A DNA stretch of 64,000 bases from Neurospora intermedia (lineage: Eukaryota > Ascomycota > Sordariomycetes > Sordariales > Sordariaceae), in NCBI GenBank assembly GCA_037102815.1, contig BTPP01000002.1:1984001-2048000 (forward strand), in the 5' to 3' direction. The position numbers and the translations under genes were made by a program. Positions 44,001 through 55,998 of the stretch are shown here, one piece after another (position 1 is the stretch's first letter; each line of letters opens with the position of its first letter). The notes under the pieces were generated by a model. That model saw nothing but the letters and a program-made list of their open reading frames with translations, ran no database searches and had not been told where the DNA came from.

Positions 44001-44417
44001 TTACTTTTTACCACCAAGAGTGTCCTGAACAGTACCGCCAATGGCGCCCTGGTCGGTGAACTGCTTGCCAATCACACCGGAGGAGGAGAGAGGGCCGCCG
44101 ACTGCTTCGCCGATTTGGCCGATTGCGCCGGTCGCTGTGTTTTTTTGAAGGAATTGGATTAGATATTGATTGAGGTTGAGGTTGAGGAATGTGGAGTAGG
44201 GAAAAGAGGGGGAGGGAGAATGGGAAGAGATGAAATGGCAAAAAAAACAAAACTTACCAGTGAACTGCTTGCCAATAGCACCTTCAGAGTCAAAAGCCTT
44301 GGGCTGCTCGCCGGTCTGATTTCCGAGGTGGGCGTTTGCGGGAGTGGGGGTGGCACCAGCCATGCCGCCGGTGGCCTTGGGGCCGCCTTGAGAGGTGGTA
44401 GGCTGCTGGGAAGACAT
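44001..44417 (-). CDS. Small hydrophilic protein with GAIGKQF repeats
   Basis: Two exons, 44417-44258 and 44134-44001, give 97 residues; the 123-base intron has donor GTAAGT and acceptor ACACAG, phase 1. After a Gly/Thr/Gln-rich N-terminus (MSSQQPTTSQGGPKATGG), related units follow: EGAIGKQFTG, TGAIGQIGEAVGGPL, SGVIGKQFTDQ and GAIGGTVQDTLGGKK. The protein is Gly-rich, has no cysteine, signal peptide or membrane segment, and resembles small stress- or conidiation-associated hydrophilins of fungi in composition. I recognise the pattern as recurring in filamentous fungi but know no function for it. Confidence 0.72.
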   Translation of the reverse strand: MSSQQPTTSQGGPKATGGMAGATPTPANAHLGNQTGEQPKAFDSEGAIGKQFTGKFCFFCHFISSHSPSPSFPYSTFLNLNLNQYLIQFLQKNTATGAIGQIGEAVGGPLSSSGVIGKQFTDQGAIGGTVQDTLGGKK

Positions 44418-45577
44418 TTTGTGTTGTTAAGGTTTGTTGTTGTTGTTGTTGTAGGTTGGTGTCAAATGATCTTATTCTTGGTGTGAGGTTGAACGTAGTT
44501 GTGCTGCAAGATAAGTTTCCCATTCAAAAAGGGTAAGCAGCAAGCAGGCGGCCCTTTAAATACAGGCGATTTTTCTTTCCTTTCTTCTGCGAATGTTTGT
44601 GACGACATCTCTGCAGGTACTACTCTATTACACTTACAATGAAAGTGGTGATGTCATGTTGTGAGTTGACCAACACATCGCAGGCGGGCCGACCAGTGGT
44701 GCGGGGCCCCACTTTACCCCTGAGCGGGCAGGCGGGGTGACCTAGATAACTTCCGTTCTGGCCAGGTCGGCCAGGTCCACCTAATATCATCACTGGATAG
44801 ATTGTTGGGACGTTTATGAGTTTAGCCGATGGTAAATGTAAGATCTTGATCACGAGATCGTATTCTTGATGATCTTGGATATAGTTGGAGTTGGGTTTGT
44901 TTATGTTAAGAAGCTTGCCAGTGCAGTGCTCCGACTTCCCAATGACGCACCGGGACCTCAGTCAACAACGAAGACTGGACTGGCGGATTTCATAGACTCA
45001 TCGCTTCGGTCGATGTTAATGTCTCTGCGCAAGCCGGCGTTTAGAGAGTCCATGATTCGAATCTGTTCTCTTCACTCTCCCGGCCACAAGGCGTTATTAT
45101 TAGCGATGACGGCGCACGATCACCAATCATGAGGGCTTGAAGTAACGAAACTAGAAACACATATTACTATTGGCCTTCTCCCCCTTCTTTTCAATCCTTT
45201 CGGTATAATGGAGTCCACATGTACACCTGTGATAGATCCTCCCCAACCGTGGCTCTCAATCCCAAGCTGTCAATCAATCAGATGACAACATAACAGCATT
45301 GACCCAAATAATGAACTCTCGAAACCTCCCATGATCCTCACATGCTTTGCTCCCTTGCTCAGTCTTCTTCAGCCTCCTTGACACACACTCCGCCTCAGCT
45401 CCCTCAGAAATAGGCCGATATTGCGGTTGCGAGCCAGAGTAACCCCTCCTGCTTCTCAGATACCGGACGCGGACCAGGACAAGCAAAGTTTCGTGGCTCT
45501 GTAGTGTATGGCCACCCGAGTGCTATTACGCAGTAGAGATCGTCGGAAACCTGGTCCACGTGTTATACGTACCCATA
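44418..45577. other. Intergenic region with no supported gene
   Basis: A plus-strand frame at 44866-45132 and a minus-strand frame at 45274-45486 have no motif and no splice-consistent extension. Confidence 0.5.
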
Positions 45578-48500
45578 TCACCATGGAAGATGCGTAATAT
45601 GCACAGAAGCATCCACATAAACGCGGTTCTCAATCGTGCACGCCATACCGGGCTCGATCCTAAACATGCCGTCCTGGCCGATCGTGAACTGAGGTTCATC
45701 ACCGAGCTTCACCCAGAGCTTGCCGGTTCCAATCGACACGAGCCGCGTCTGGAAGTCGTCCGGGTCTATAGTAATGGTCTGGCCTGTGGAGATGGTCTTG
45801 ACCTGGAACTGTACGTCGTTCCAGACTGGGACTGCATGGCCGGTTGAAAGGAAGGGTTTGGAATAGGCGACGCCTGGAGAGGAAGAGGTTAGTGATTCGG
45901 AGGATGGTCGTATATTATAGAGATGAGGGTCACTTACTAATCGGTTTGTCGGTGTTTGATTTGAGGATTCGACCAGGCGCCATCTCCCACTCTTCCATAT
46001 CAAACATATCCGCCGACTGGACCTCGCCGGCTGAGATAAGCGAAGTCGTAGCCGCAGCTGCAGCCAGGGCCGCCTGCCGTTGTGGCCGCGAGACTGCTGT
46101 TGCTGTGGTGTGTCTAGGCAATCCTCCTCCCCCCTCTCTTCTTTTCAACCAAACACCATCCGAACTCTTGGTGATTCCAGGTACTTTTGGCGGGAAAGGC
46201 GGCTGCGGTCGCATAGGAATTCCCTTGCCGCGAGAGCACGCGCCACCCTTGCTGTCATAGGTACAGTTGGCGCAGCTTTGGTAAACCCTCCTGGCTTCCG
46301 GGTGGGCGTCGGTCTTGATGGCGACGCAGCCCCCCTTGAACAATGGTCCCTGCTCCCGGCGGCATCGCGTGCACGGCATCTCCAGTTCGTCTCCTGTAAC
46401 CTGGATTATCAGGGCGGCTATGTCTCGCGTGTGCTTCTCCGCGAAGGGCTCATTTGGGGTGAGCACGAGGTCGCGAACCCGTGGGAGGGAAAGGAGCTCT
46501 TTGATGTAGCCTACTTCAGGAACCTCTGCGGTGAAGGCGAGGTGTGGCTTGATGTAGTTCCAAAGAGCCTTTTGATCATCGGTCAGAGGGATGATAGACT
46601 TCGCGGGTTCGTAGTTCTGTTGGGCGTTGTTTGGAGGCAGGGACCGGCTCTCGGACTCGGGCTTGTCGTTATCATATTTCTGTAAAGATGTTTCGTCTTG
46701 CTTGTGGGTGGACATAGTAGAGCCGCCTTGTAGCTCAGGGGTATATCCTACCACCGACTTTGAGGTTCTTGTATCCGGCTTTGTTTGGCCAGCGTTGGGA
46801 CTCGTTAACGCTTGGATCTCCTCAGTCGTCTTGCCCCTCGTTCTCAAGATACGTCGAGACCTCTCTACGCCCCAAGATTTGTGGCTGCAATACGTCTGAC
46901 CAAAGTGGTAGAAGCAATTGGCGCAGGAAACAATATTTGCCAGAGGACGGTTATCCGCCTTGGACGAGATCATAATACAACCTTTCCAAGGGCCCCTACC
47001 CTCTTGACACCTTTTGCAAGGTGTCGCAGCGGGTTCTCCCGTCAGTTGGATGATGACCGCCGATACATCCCTGGGATGACCATCCGTGAAGGGATGCGTC
47101 CGCTGCCATTCAAAGTTGATGTTCAGGTCTCGTACCCGAGGGAGGATGCTCAGCTCCCAGACATAGCCACCATGGGGCATCTCCCGCCCTCTATGTTTGG
47201 CCAGGAGCGGCTCGATGTATGCCCACATGCTGGCTCTGTCTCCAACCGGTTCTGACGATGAAGTGGCGCGTGGGCTTTATCCAAGGCCATGGGATCATCG
47301 AGTGACGTGGAGGTATTTGTCATGGAGACGACAATGGCGCCCTTTCCTCTGGGCGTCGCTTCATGAAACCCAGGCCCCAAGTCTGTTAAGGTTCCGTCTT
47401 GGTTGTCACAAAACATATGACCGTGGTGGGCGGACTATATAGTGTCAGTGTCTGGACAGGAAAGTTTTGATACCAAACGACCCAAAATAATTCTTCGCCG
47501 GTGGCGACGGTAACGTTTGAGCGCGTTGAATGATATGTTACTAACCTTGAAATGTTGGCCCAGGTTGTGTAAGGTTTCACTAGACTTCCCACATTTCCGA
47601 ACCGGACATATCCAAGGGAAGAATCCATCGACAAGTTGATACCCATCCGGCAAGAGGGCTCCATGTGTACTACCGGGCACGCCATTCTCAATCCATTCAC
47701 GATAGGACCGACCCGAAGCAGCTATGTCTGTTGGCGTATAAGCTCCCTCTTTGGCTTTTGCCTCCGACACTGTTGGATGACTTGTCACCGTGTCTGGAAT
47801 ACTCTCTTTTGCTACTGCTTTCGATGCCGATGGATGATCTGCCGGCGTGTCCAGAGCACCTCGTATCGCATTTTTCGCCTCTTTCAACCTAAGGGCGTTG
47901 TTCTTCCTCAGGGTATCTGCAACGTGGGACATTCTACCGTCTGCCCATCGTTGTTTCATGACGGCCGAAAATTGTTTTCTTCGAGCTTCATCCCATTCGC
48001 CGCCAGCCTTGCGTTTCGTTGGCACTATTGACGTAGGCGCAGCAGCGACGATAGCTGTGGCCGGTCTGGAAGGAGTAGCAGCAGGCTGCGTGTTGACCCT
48101 AAGGTCTCCAACCACTTGGGGAACAGCTACAATGTCACTGAGGATCTGAGCTGGCTCCAGCTCCTTGTCGTCGGTGTTGTGGCCGAATCCATGATTTGGC
48201 ACTCGATCGTACTCAGGACTGGGCTCGTGATCGGACTCGAAGATCAGCTGCTCGTCAATGTCGTCGCTATCGGCATCGTCATCGTCATCGTTGTTGTCGT
48301 TGTCATCGTCGTCGTCGTTGCCGTCGTCGTCGTCGCCGCTGTCGCTGTCGCTGTCGCTGCTAAGTTCAAGTCCTCCATAACCTCCCTCGACATTGTTGCT
48401 CATGGATTCGCGTATATAGTTCTCGACATCGGTGCTGTTCGCCTCGCTGTCAAGAGCCTCGCCATCGTCGTCGGCACTATCCTCGGCGGCGCTCTCCTCT

Positions 48501-48775
48501 CCGGCACTGCTCTCCTCGGCACTGCTCCGCACACTACTACTGTCGGTGCCCGAGCTGGAATCCGAGTGCGATTGGCTTTCGTCCGTGCTGGCCTGGACAG
48601 CCGTAGTAGCGGCCGAAATAGCCGGATTCGAAGATGCCGTACGTTCTCTGAAAGGCGATAATGGAATAAAAGCGAGCCCGCTAGTAGGGACGGTATCAAG
48701 TCCTTTAAAGCTCGGGATCTGGGGCGGATCCGCGTTCAGAGCAGAAAAGGTTGAAGATTGTACGTTTGCGGCCAT
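45578..48775 (-). CDS. Large multidomain protein: acidic region, C2H2 finger, two DUF3716 units, beta-rich C-terminus
   Basis: Exon 1 (48775-47546) encodes a Ser/Asp-rich acidic region, then WDEARRKQFSAVMKQRWADG, a basic helical segment, and FPWICPVRKCGKSSETLHN. A GTTAGT donor and an acceptor at 47435 complete a C2H2 finger: LGQHFK joins SAHHGHMFCDNQDG. A further intron, not resolved, must lie between about 47395 and 47228 because the frame changes there. The next exon carries two DUF3716-type units, each with CxxC pairs (PCKRCQEGRGPWKGC with CANCFYH; PCTRCRREQGP with CANCTYDSKGGACSRG). The last exon, 45873-45578, after a GTAAGT intron, reads SKPFLSTGHAVPVWNDVQF and IGQDGMFRIEPGMACTI, a cupin-like beta pattern. 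DUF3716 is a fungal family of unknown function. Treating this as one gene is inference. Confidence 0.65.
48248..48360. repeat. GTC/GAC trinucleotide tract encoding an acidic stretch
   Basis: Imperfect trinucleotide repeats read on the minus strand as Asp with Asn, Ser and Gly (for example DSDSDSGDDDDGNDDDDD) in exon 1 of the C2H2/DUF3716 gene. Probably length-variable between strains. Confidence 0.8.
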
Positions 48776-50018
48776 AGCGATAGTAGATATACTGCCTTCC
48801 TAGTTGGGTTATTGTATATTCTCAATTGCGACGTAGGCGTATGTAATATTCTGTCAATGTTGGGCTCAGGTTTGAGATAGTAAGTGAGTGATTTTTGTTA
48901 GCGTTTGATATAAGACTAAAAAAAAATGATAAAGAAAGGTTGTTAAAGTGCTTATGCTTTGCGCGTGTTCATATAAGCGTCAGAGATGAATCATATAAGC
49001 AAATTGATTAAATCATATTTAGAAAGAAAGTAGATTACTTACTTATATTAGGTATCACAAGTAGGTAGGTAGATATACATTATAGTAGAATTATATAGCA
49101 TGGAGTAGTTTTGTTGAAATAAAATAATTAAATTAATATTTAATAAAAATTAACCCTAATACTGAAAGCTCTAAAAGTAGTACTAGCCGAATAATTAACC
49201 TGAGCATAGACGTGTGCCAGCTGATTGACAGGTGATAACCAATTGATAGTGCCTCACTCGTTTGCAGGAGCCACCATCAACGGCGCATCGCTCGCTAGAG
49301 GTATCCTTCCCTATCAGATTAAAATCTCGGAAGTTCAAGCCCTTGAACCAAGCATTTAGCTAGGCACCCTTCTTCCAGTTTCCTTTGTCTAGATAAATCC
49401 TCATTTTGCCTTTCATTGTACCTCTTATTTTGCAAATACAACGGAATAGTTGCAACAGCCAGCGACGTTGAAACTCGCTCGGCGGCTGTCTATCGCGCCC
49501 CTCTTTTGGTCAGTCGTGCCAAGCTCCCGTTTGCGTTTTGAACAAAATAACAGGGATTGCATGCGCAACGACGGCTACTGTACGCTACAGCCTCATTCGC
49601 GCGCGCCTTCGTTCCCGTAGTGTAAACTTCAGATGAACTATAGCCGTGAGCTTTTGAATCAAATATCGTTCAGCCAAAACGGGTTGTCAAGAATTAAGAG
49701 ACCTGGACAGCGAGATCAATAGCTCCGTGATAAGGAGGCGGTTGCCTTAATCTCTTCTACTTCTTCTTTATCCCCAAATCGAAAACTGCTTTATTGTGCG
49801 AACAAAACAAGAAATAAATATCATACTTCCACCCCCTTCAAGGAATCAAAAACATCAGATGCTGAGTGAACGAACAGAATCCCCATTTTCCACAAGCTAG
49901 GTTAGACCAGACCAGACCAGTTACCGCCAAATCCCTAAGTGTAGACCAATCCTTCCTCTTTTTGTTCCATCTTCCCAATCACACATCCACCATCACGAAC
50001 TCCTCAAATATACTCCCG
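48776..50018. other. Gene-free region including an AT-rich island
   Basis: The first 430 bases contain the AT-rich island given separately. The remainder to 50018 is of ordinary composition with no supported frame. Confidence 0.55.
48840..49200. repeat. AT-rich island, possible remains of a mutated repeat
   Basis: Markedly AT-richer than any other part of the window (runs such as AAATAAAATAATTAAATTAA near 49120), with no open frame. In Sordariales such islands usually come from repeat-induced point mutation of old transposons. No terminal repeats or family motif could be seen, so origin is inference. Confidence 0.5.
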
Positions 50019-50887
50019 TCAAACCCTTATAACTCTCTGAGCCAACACGTCCCTAACAGACCGTATAACCGCCCCCACCCACCCCGTCGCAATCGCCTCA
50101 TCGCCCCTCGCATTCGGGTGGACTCCATCCGTGGTATACCTCGTCGCATTGAAACCTGAATACAAATCAACTGCCACCACCGGACTCTGTGGGCGAGTCA
50201 CATACTGCGCCCAGATCGAGATATACCGATTCAGCATCCTGACCTTCGCCGGACACTCGGGGCAATTCGCCGGCTCCATGGGCAAGATCTGGGCGACAAG
50301 AAGGCGAATTTCAGGGTTGACGGCGCGCATTTGATCCAACAGCTGGCCGTAGGCATTGATAATTTCGATGGCGGTGCGGTTTTGCCAGATGTCGTTGGTG
50401 CCCAGGTGCATGAGGATGATGTCCACGGGGGCGACGCCGGGGGCGGTGAGCCAGGACTGGAGGAGAGGCTGCCTTGGAGCTGGGACGACTTCAGTGCCGG
50501 TGATGGGAACGGTTTCTTGGGCAATCTTCGTTGCGAGATATCCGCCGTGCCCTTCGTGCGGCCAGTCGTAGGCGGAGCCGTAGCCGCAGTAGGTGCGGGG
50601 TTGAGTGCCGACGAAGCGGATTTGGGAGTAGGGAAGGGGTGGGGTGATGTTGGTGGCGTTGAGCTTGCGGGAAAGGAGGGCGCGCCAGCAGCCCTGGGGG
50701 TTTTGGTCAGCATGTTTGTGGATGAAGAATGACAGAGGTAGGGGAGGGAACTAACTGGATTGCCGGTGATGGAATCACCCAGGGCCATGATGCGGACATC
50801 ATCTCGGACTTGTGGCTCAGCCGAGGCGAGAGAAAGGAAGCTGAGCGAGCCTACAAGGCCGCTGAGAAGTCGGATGGTCGCTACCAT
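50019..50887 (-). CDS. Secreted SGNH hydrolase, CE3-type acetyl xylan esterase
   Basis: Two exons, 50887-50756 and 50693-50019, give 268 residues; the 62-base intron has donor GTTAGT and acceptor CCCCCAG and joins GDSITGNP to GCWRALLSRKL. A signal peptide (MVATIRLLSGLVGSLSFLSL) precedes the SGNH blocks: VRIMALGDSITGNP (nucleophile Ser about residue 39), GYGSAYDWPHEGHGGYLATK, MHLGTNDIWQNRTA and TTDGVHPNARGDEAIATGW (catalytic Asp and His near 235). This order matches carbohydrate esterase family 3, whose members remove acetyl groups from xylan. A secreted plant-cell-wall enzyme is the likely role. It lies next to a decayed mannanase gene. Confidence 0.88.
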
Positions 50888-51439
50888 GTTGACTTTTCTG
50901 GTTAGAGATATGGGATGAGGCGGTTTGAATCTGTCCGAGTTGCTGAGTTGAGGTGGCCGTTCCCATCACGAACTTGGTGCTTATATAGGCACTCGTAGGT
51001 GAGGGCAACATCGTGGGATGATAAGCTTACAGCTATCAACAACACAGTCACAGGATAGATTGGATGGCCAGAACGAGTGTCAAATTTTGACAACATTCCT
51101 GGCTCACAGCCGTCTCACCCTCTGAGGAATGCTCATTCATCGATCCTCCATGAATCATTGGTCCAGCCAAGCAAGGCAAGCGAATAGCCTCGGTAGTCAC
51201 GGCTGATTTCCTACTAAAGACGCGTCTCCTTGAAACCTCCCTACCATCAACCGCAACATTCTCGCGAAGAAACCGGGGCTGGTCTGTTTTGCACGACCAC
51301 GCCTGCACGTCTAGGAGGAGTTGATGGCCATGACATACTCGATGACCAAGCAGATGGCATCGGCTGATTTAGAGTAGATTGTATTCCCATCGATGTGCGT
51401 CTGCCCGGTGCTCAGCTTATCTCTTCATTGCCAAAACAG
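50888..51439. other. Intergenic region upstream of the CE3 esterase
   Basis: Promoter side of the esterase gene. Minus-strand frames here are not protein-like. Confidence 0.5.
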
Positions 51440-52345
51440 GTCAGCCGCCATACCCTCCGTAGCAGCTTGCAAGGAGGCTTACTGCCAGAGTCGCATTCCA
51501 CTTATGAGCCTCCAAAAGACAAGGCCTTCCGGCTTTCTTGCAGGCCAAAGTATGGTCTTTGATCTAAGCTGCACCGGCGGAATTGCCCAGATCCCCTAGA
51601 AAAGACACAATCAGTGTTAATTCCCAGACCAGACGAGTTGAAAGCCACGCACAGCTTTGCGGACAGAAGTGGAAAGGTCCAAAATCTAAATCATTGATGT
51701 CCAGCTTCCAGGCGAAATCTACGCCTTCGCTGGCTTGATACGGGTAGCTTGTCGCGCCAGGAAGTCCAAACCCTTCATCTCCGAGGGTGATTCCAAGCTG
51801 CCGGATATAGGCCGGAATGTCAGTTGCCCACTTTTAGATAACATCCGTAATACATCCCTTGCAGCACGGCTCGTTCGCCGGTTCCCATACAAAGACATGT
51901 GTTGATATAGCGTTGATAACAGCAGCTTCGTAGCCCTTGTACTGCGACTGTGCCCAACTGTTGGTGTACCAGCTGTCTCTGGAGCCTCCGAAGGCCGTCA
52001 CGTATGCCGGCATGTCACCATAGTCGCTCGAGTTGTTGACAAAATATATGATGAGTTTGACCCCCTCGTTTCCCGGCTGACCAGGCGCTACAGGCCATCG
52101 GGGTCGTTGTCGATCTGTTGATAGGATGAGGAGAGAAGGTGGTACCACACAGCGCCGGAAGCTGGCTTGCGAGTGACATCGTTGAATCTTCATAGGCGCA
52201 GGTTCTTGAAATCGAAGGGGAGATGTGGTCTAGAGCGGTGTCAACATTGCGGTTGTTGGTTAGGAAACCGACACAGTACAACTTAGTACCGGCGAGGACC
52301 GCGTATCGCCGTCAATCGAAAACCGTGTGTCAACCGCAGACCACG
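51440..52345 (-). pseudogene. GH5 beta-mannanase pseudogene
   Basis: Read right to left, fragments follow the order of fungal GH5 endo-beta-1,4-mannanases but fall in different frames: VDTRFSIDGDTR, then AGTKLYCVGFLTNNRNVD, then a degraded patch, then VKLIIYFVNNSSDYGDMPAY, VTAFGGSRDSWYTNSWAQSQ and FVWEPANEPCCKGCITDVI (with the acid/base Glu in NEP). These are followed by LGDEGFGLPGATSYPYQ, GVDFAWKLDINDLDFG and ACKKAGRPCLLEA. At least three frame changes and in-frame stops occur at places without splice signals, no signal peptide was found, and the usual GGxN/W-rich loops are lost. A functional secreted mannanase would be about 380 residues or more. It is probably a decayed host gene; sequencing errors are unlikely to explain all breaks. 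Confidence 0.75.
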
Positions 52346-53639
52346 TTTTATCTTTTCTATCCATCGTTTTCTGCAAGGTCCATGATATTCCCTGAGGAGT
52401 GGCACCGTATCATCTTGAAACGTAATGTCTATCGAGCGTATTCACAGCTGTCAAGGTGAAAGTCGAGTATCGCCATATGATATGGTGCGTTGAGGTCGGA
52501 GGAGGGATGCCGGAACCTCAGTTGGGGCGAAAGTAAACAAAGGCTGCTGGTGACGTGACACAAATAAAGGGGCAGCAGTAACAGAGCGGCTTGATGATCC
52601 ACATGATGCCGGTCACAGTTCAGCCAGAGCATGCCCATGCCATGCGATCGTCCAGCGTTTGCGCCATGCTCACGGGCACAATCTGATCCTTCGCGGGGAA
52701 ACAATATCGATGCCGTTGGGCGACGTCAAAGGTCTCGCAAGAATCTCCAGAGATAACTTTCTTGTCGATGTCTTTGTGCGATGATGACATTGTACGACCA
52801 CAGAAGTCAGCTGGTGTCCTGTTTGAGTCAGGAGGCGTCCATCCTGTCATGATTCGGTTCCTTCAAAATGATGAAACGGGTGCGCCCAATCGAGATAGGT
52901 TGGTCGATGCCCGTCGTGTGTTCCGTTAGGTGTTGGCCATGGTGTCCGGCGGTCGACGTTGATTTGTTCGAAGAAAGGTTCGAATCACGCGGAGGTGATG
53001 GGAAGTGGAAGGACAAAAGAAGACACTGCAAGTGGAAGCGAGCGCTGCAAGGGGCCAGGGCCACGATACAACGGGAGCCTACAGGGGTGTTCGCTGCTGC
53101 CGTACAAGGCCCAAAAGGAACTGCCCGACCTGCACCCCGCTATTTGGTAGCGACTTCCACTAGAGATTAGGTAGCCTGGCCTGTTTGGAACCGTGATCCC
53201 CCACACGGCAGGGGCAGCCGCCAGGTCGGGCGCCTCCCCCTCCCGGCCAGCCCTCGAATTCTCCTCCTCCGGGCTCGCCCTCGGCGGAGGGACCTGGAAC
53301 ATCTCCCGCTGAATGAATCGTCATGAATGGGTGGAACTCTCCGTCTTCACCTCCACACAACCTCAACGTCCCTCACCTTCCCCTCCGCAGATCTCAATCC
53401 TCTTATTTTGCTCTCATACATCCTCAGTATATTGTTCTCTTCCTATGCTACTTATTGCCTCATACCTCCCCGATATCTTGGTGTCAGCTTTGCGCATATT
53501 CTTTGGCTTGCTAGAAAAGAGCGTTTGTCGGTAGCGGCAGATGCCCATCCTCCGCGTCAGGTCGCTGCGCGTGGCCCCGCCTGGAGGGGAAGAAGGGATT
53601 CGGACTCCATCGCCGTACAAGTTCAAAAGTCCACTCGCC
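52346..53639. other. Intergenic region upstream of the TRP channel gene
   Basis: No supported gene. A frame at 52868-53170 has no motif. An in-frame ATG at 53541 lies upstream of the chosen TRP-channel start. Confidence 0.5.
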
Positions 53640-55998
53640 ATGACAAGCTCGATCCCAGAACTCCCGGACATGCCCGATATTGGGCCTGATGACAGTTTTC
53701 GGCTCCTCATTAAGAAACTTTCTTTGTGAGCCAACATGCCTTATGAACACCATCGGTGGGGTAGCTGACAAGGAGATCCTTTTTAGATATATCGCTGAGA
53801 ATATTCGGTTGCCGTCAACGTTTGAGCAACTCCGTACTACGGCTGCTGGAGACTGTTTGCGGCACCTTGTCGACCACTTGGTCCTCAACTGCGACCATCC
53901 AGCCATTGTGAATGCTTTACTGTATGTCATATCCTCTATAAGGTAATAATTATCTACCCAAGGATATCAGCTGATATGATCACTACAGCGCACTAAAATG
54001 GCACTATGGCTCCATCACTGAGGATAAGGGCCTGAATGATGCCAGAGCCAGCGGTTGCGAGATTGCTGCTTGGCGTCTTCTCACTCACCTTTCCGAGCGA
54101 GAGGCTGTTGACTATTGTCTTTACGAGATCCCAGACCCAGCGCTGGAGGCTAACCGCCAAAGCGATGAAGAGGAAACATCGCAAGTCAACGAGCACAGTC
54201 CTCTACTTGCGCGCGCATGGACTGAATCTGTGGCAAACCCAAGACGCAAGCATGAGTTCCCCAATCCAACGAGTGATAACCGGAGGAACCTCTTGCTCCA
54301 ATCTCTCACACGCCTCACCATGAGTATGACCGGCGAGGTCGACGACGACGGCGAGGAAGAGGATGACCCGACTGCTCCGTTCATCAACTTGAACGCCCTG
54401 GAGATTGCCGCCATTGCAGACGCCAAACGATTCCTTAGTCAGAATGTCGTTCAGAAAATCATCACCGGCATATGGAATGGCGATATCATATTCTGGGACA
54501 ACTTATCCGTTCACACCGAAAAGAAGCCGCGGTTTTACAACCCCCGCACGGCCGATCCCTTTTCACGTCTTCGGGTTCCCAAATATCTCAAGTCCTTTGA
54601 GGTCGTCTTCTTTGCCAGTTTTCTGTTTCTCTACTACGCCGTCCTTGTTGAACGAAATCCGACCCGAATCACCCCCCTCGAAATCTTTCTCTACCTGTGG
54701 CTGGCTGCCTTTTCTTACGACGAGTTGAGTGAATGGATTGACGCTGGGTCCATCTTCTACGCTGCTGATATTTGGGTGAGTGTTATGCTCTGTCATTTCC
54801 TCTCAGACTTTTCCGGTATGCGTGTATGTGCTAACTGTGTCTGGCAGAACATATTCGATATGGCAATCATGGCTATAGGTTTCACTTTTATGGTGTTGCG
54901 TAAGTCGAATCACCCCCAAGGTCCTTGAACGCGGCTTGCTTATTACCCATTGCTGCAGGAATTATTGGCCTTGAAACGCAAAATGCAGAGCTAATAGATC
55001 TGGCGTTCGACGTACTGGCGCTGGAAGCTCTACTTATGGTCCCTCGCGTCTGCTCTATCCTCAGCTTGAGCCCGTACTGGGGCACTCTGATCCCTTGCCT
55101 CAAGGAGATGGCAAAGGATTTTATCAAGTTCATGGTTCTGGTTGTCATTATCTATCTCGGCTTCCTCACGACCTTCTCCCTGGTCGGGCGCGACTCGTTC
55201 CCACTGAGGGACATGACCTGGTTTCTGACCAAGATTTTCTTCGGCTCGACCTTTATAGGGTTCGACATCATGCGCCAGATCGATCCCGTCTTTGGGCCGC
55301 CACTCATGATTCTCTTCGTTATGCTCAGCTCCATCTTGCTGATGGGTTCCCTTACCGGCATGCTCTCCAACAGCTTCTCTCGCGTCATCACGCATGCGCG
55401 GGAGGAGTACCTCTTCGTATACAGTATCTACGTGCTCGAGGCATCGACTAGCAACCGACTCACGCACTTTTACCCGCCCTTCAACTTGCTGGCCCTTGTC
55501 ATTTTCCGACCGCTCCGCCTGTTCTTGCCCTCCGACGATAAGTTCCGTCGAGCTCGCATCATCCTTCTCAAGGCGACCCACCTACCCATCGTCTTCATCA
55601 TCGCCATGTACGAGTGGATTAGGGGAACCTCTCTCAGGGGCGCCACATATAGCGCAGTCAAGGCGCCGCCGCATGGGGCGCCCATTGCCAGCCCGGCCAT
55701 GATGAGGAAGCTCGCGGGTCCGCGACGCGAGATGCGTGGCCGTAGGTCGGTCACGTCTCTGCAGAGCGACCAGGCGGCGCAGAGCCGGCTGGGTATGTCG
55801 TCGATGGAGCGGCGCATCTCTGCCCATCACGCGCGGCAGGCCGAGGAAGCCCAGGAGGATTCGACTTATGCGGAGCGAGCGACGGATGTCGAGGTTCGGA
55901 TTGCAGATTTGGCAGCCAAGATTGACCGGTTGACGGAGCTCGTGATTTCTATGCAGTCGCAGCAGTCTACAACATTGGGCGACGTTTCGCTCTCTTAG
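53640..55998 (+). CDS. YVC1: TRP-type vacuolar cation channel, Yvc1-like
   Basis: Five exons, 53640-53725, 53787-53921, 53989-54775, 54848-54899 and 54959-55998, give 699 residues; donors are GTGAGC, GTATGT, GTGAGT and GTAAGT. A helical cytosolic N-terminus (YIAENIRLPSTFEQLRTTAA, ALKWHYGSITEDKGLNDARA, CEIAAWRLLTHLSEREAVDY) precedes the membrane region: FEVVFFASFLFLYYAVLVER, ITPLEIFLYLWLAAFSYDEL, IFDMAIMAIGFTFMVLR and FIKFMVLVVIIYLGFLTTFS. The pore has FGSTFIGFD near residue 445, and the last helix reads LFVMLSSILLMGSLTGMLSN. A coiled coil (VRIADLAAKIDRLTELVISM) ends the protein. Yeast Yvc1 (TRPY1) releases vacuolar calcium on osmotic or mechanical stimulus. A second start at 53541 would add 33 residues. 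Confidence 0.92.

Noticed and set aside
46725-46790. TAGCTCAGGGGTA resembling a tRNA D-arm
   Set aside because: It lies inside a well-supported coding exon on the other strand and no acceptor stem forms.
48116-48661. Val/Ile-rich plus-strand frame resembling a membrane protein
   Set aside because: Antisense of the Asp-rich repeat in the C2H2/DUF3716 gene.
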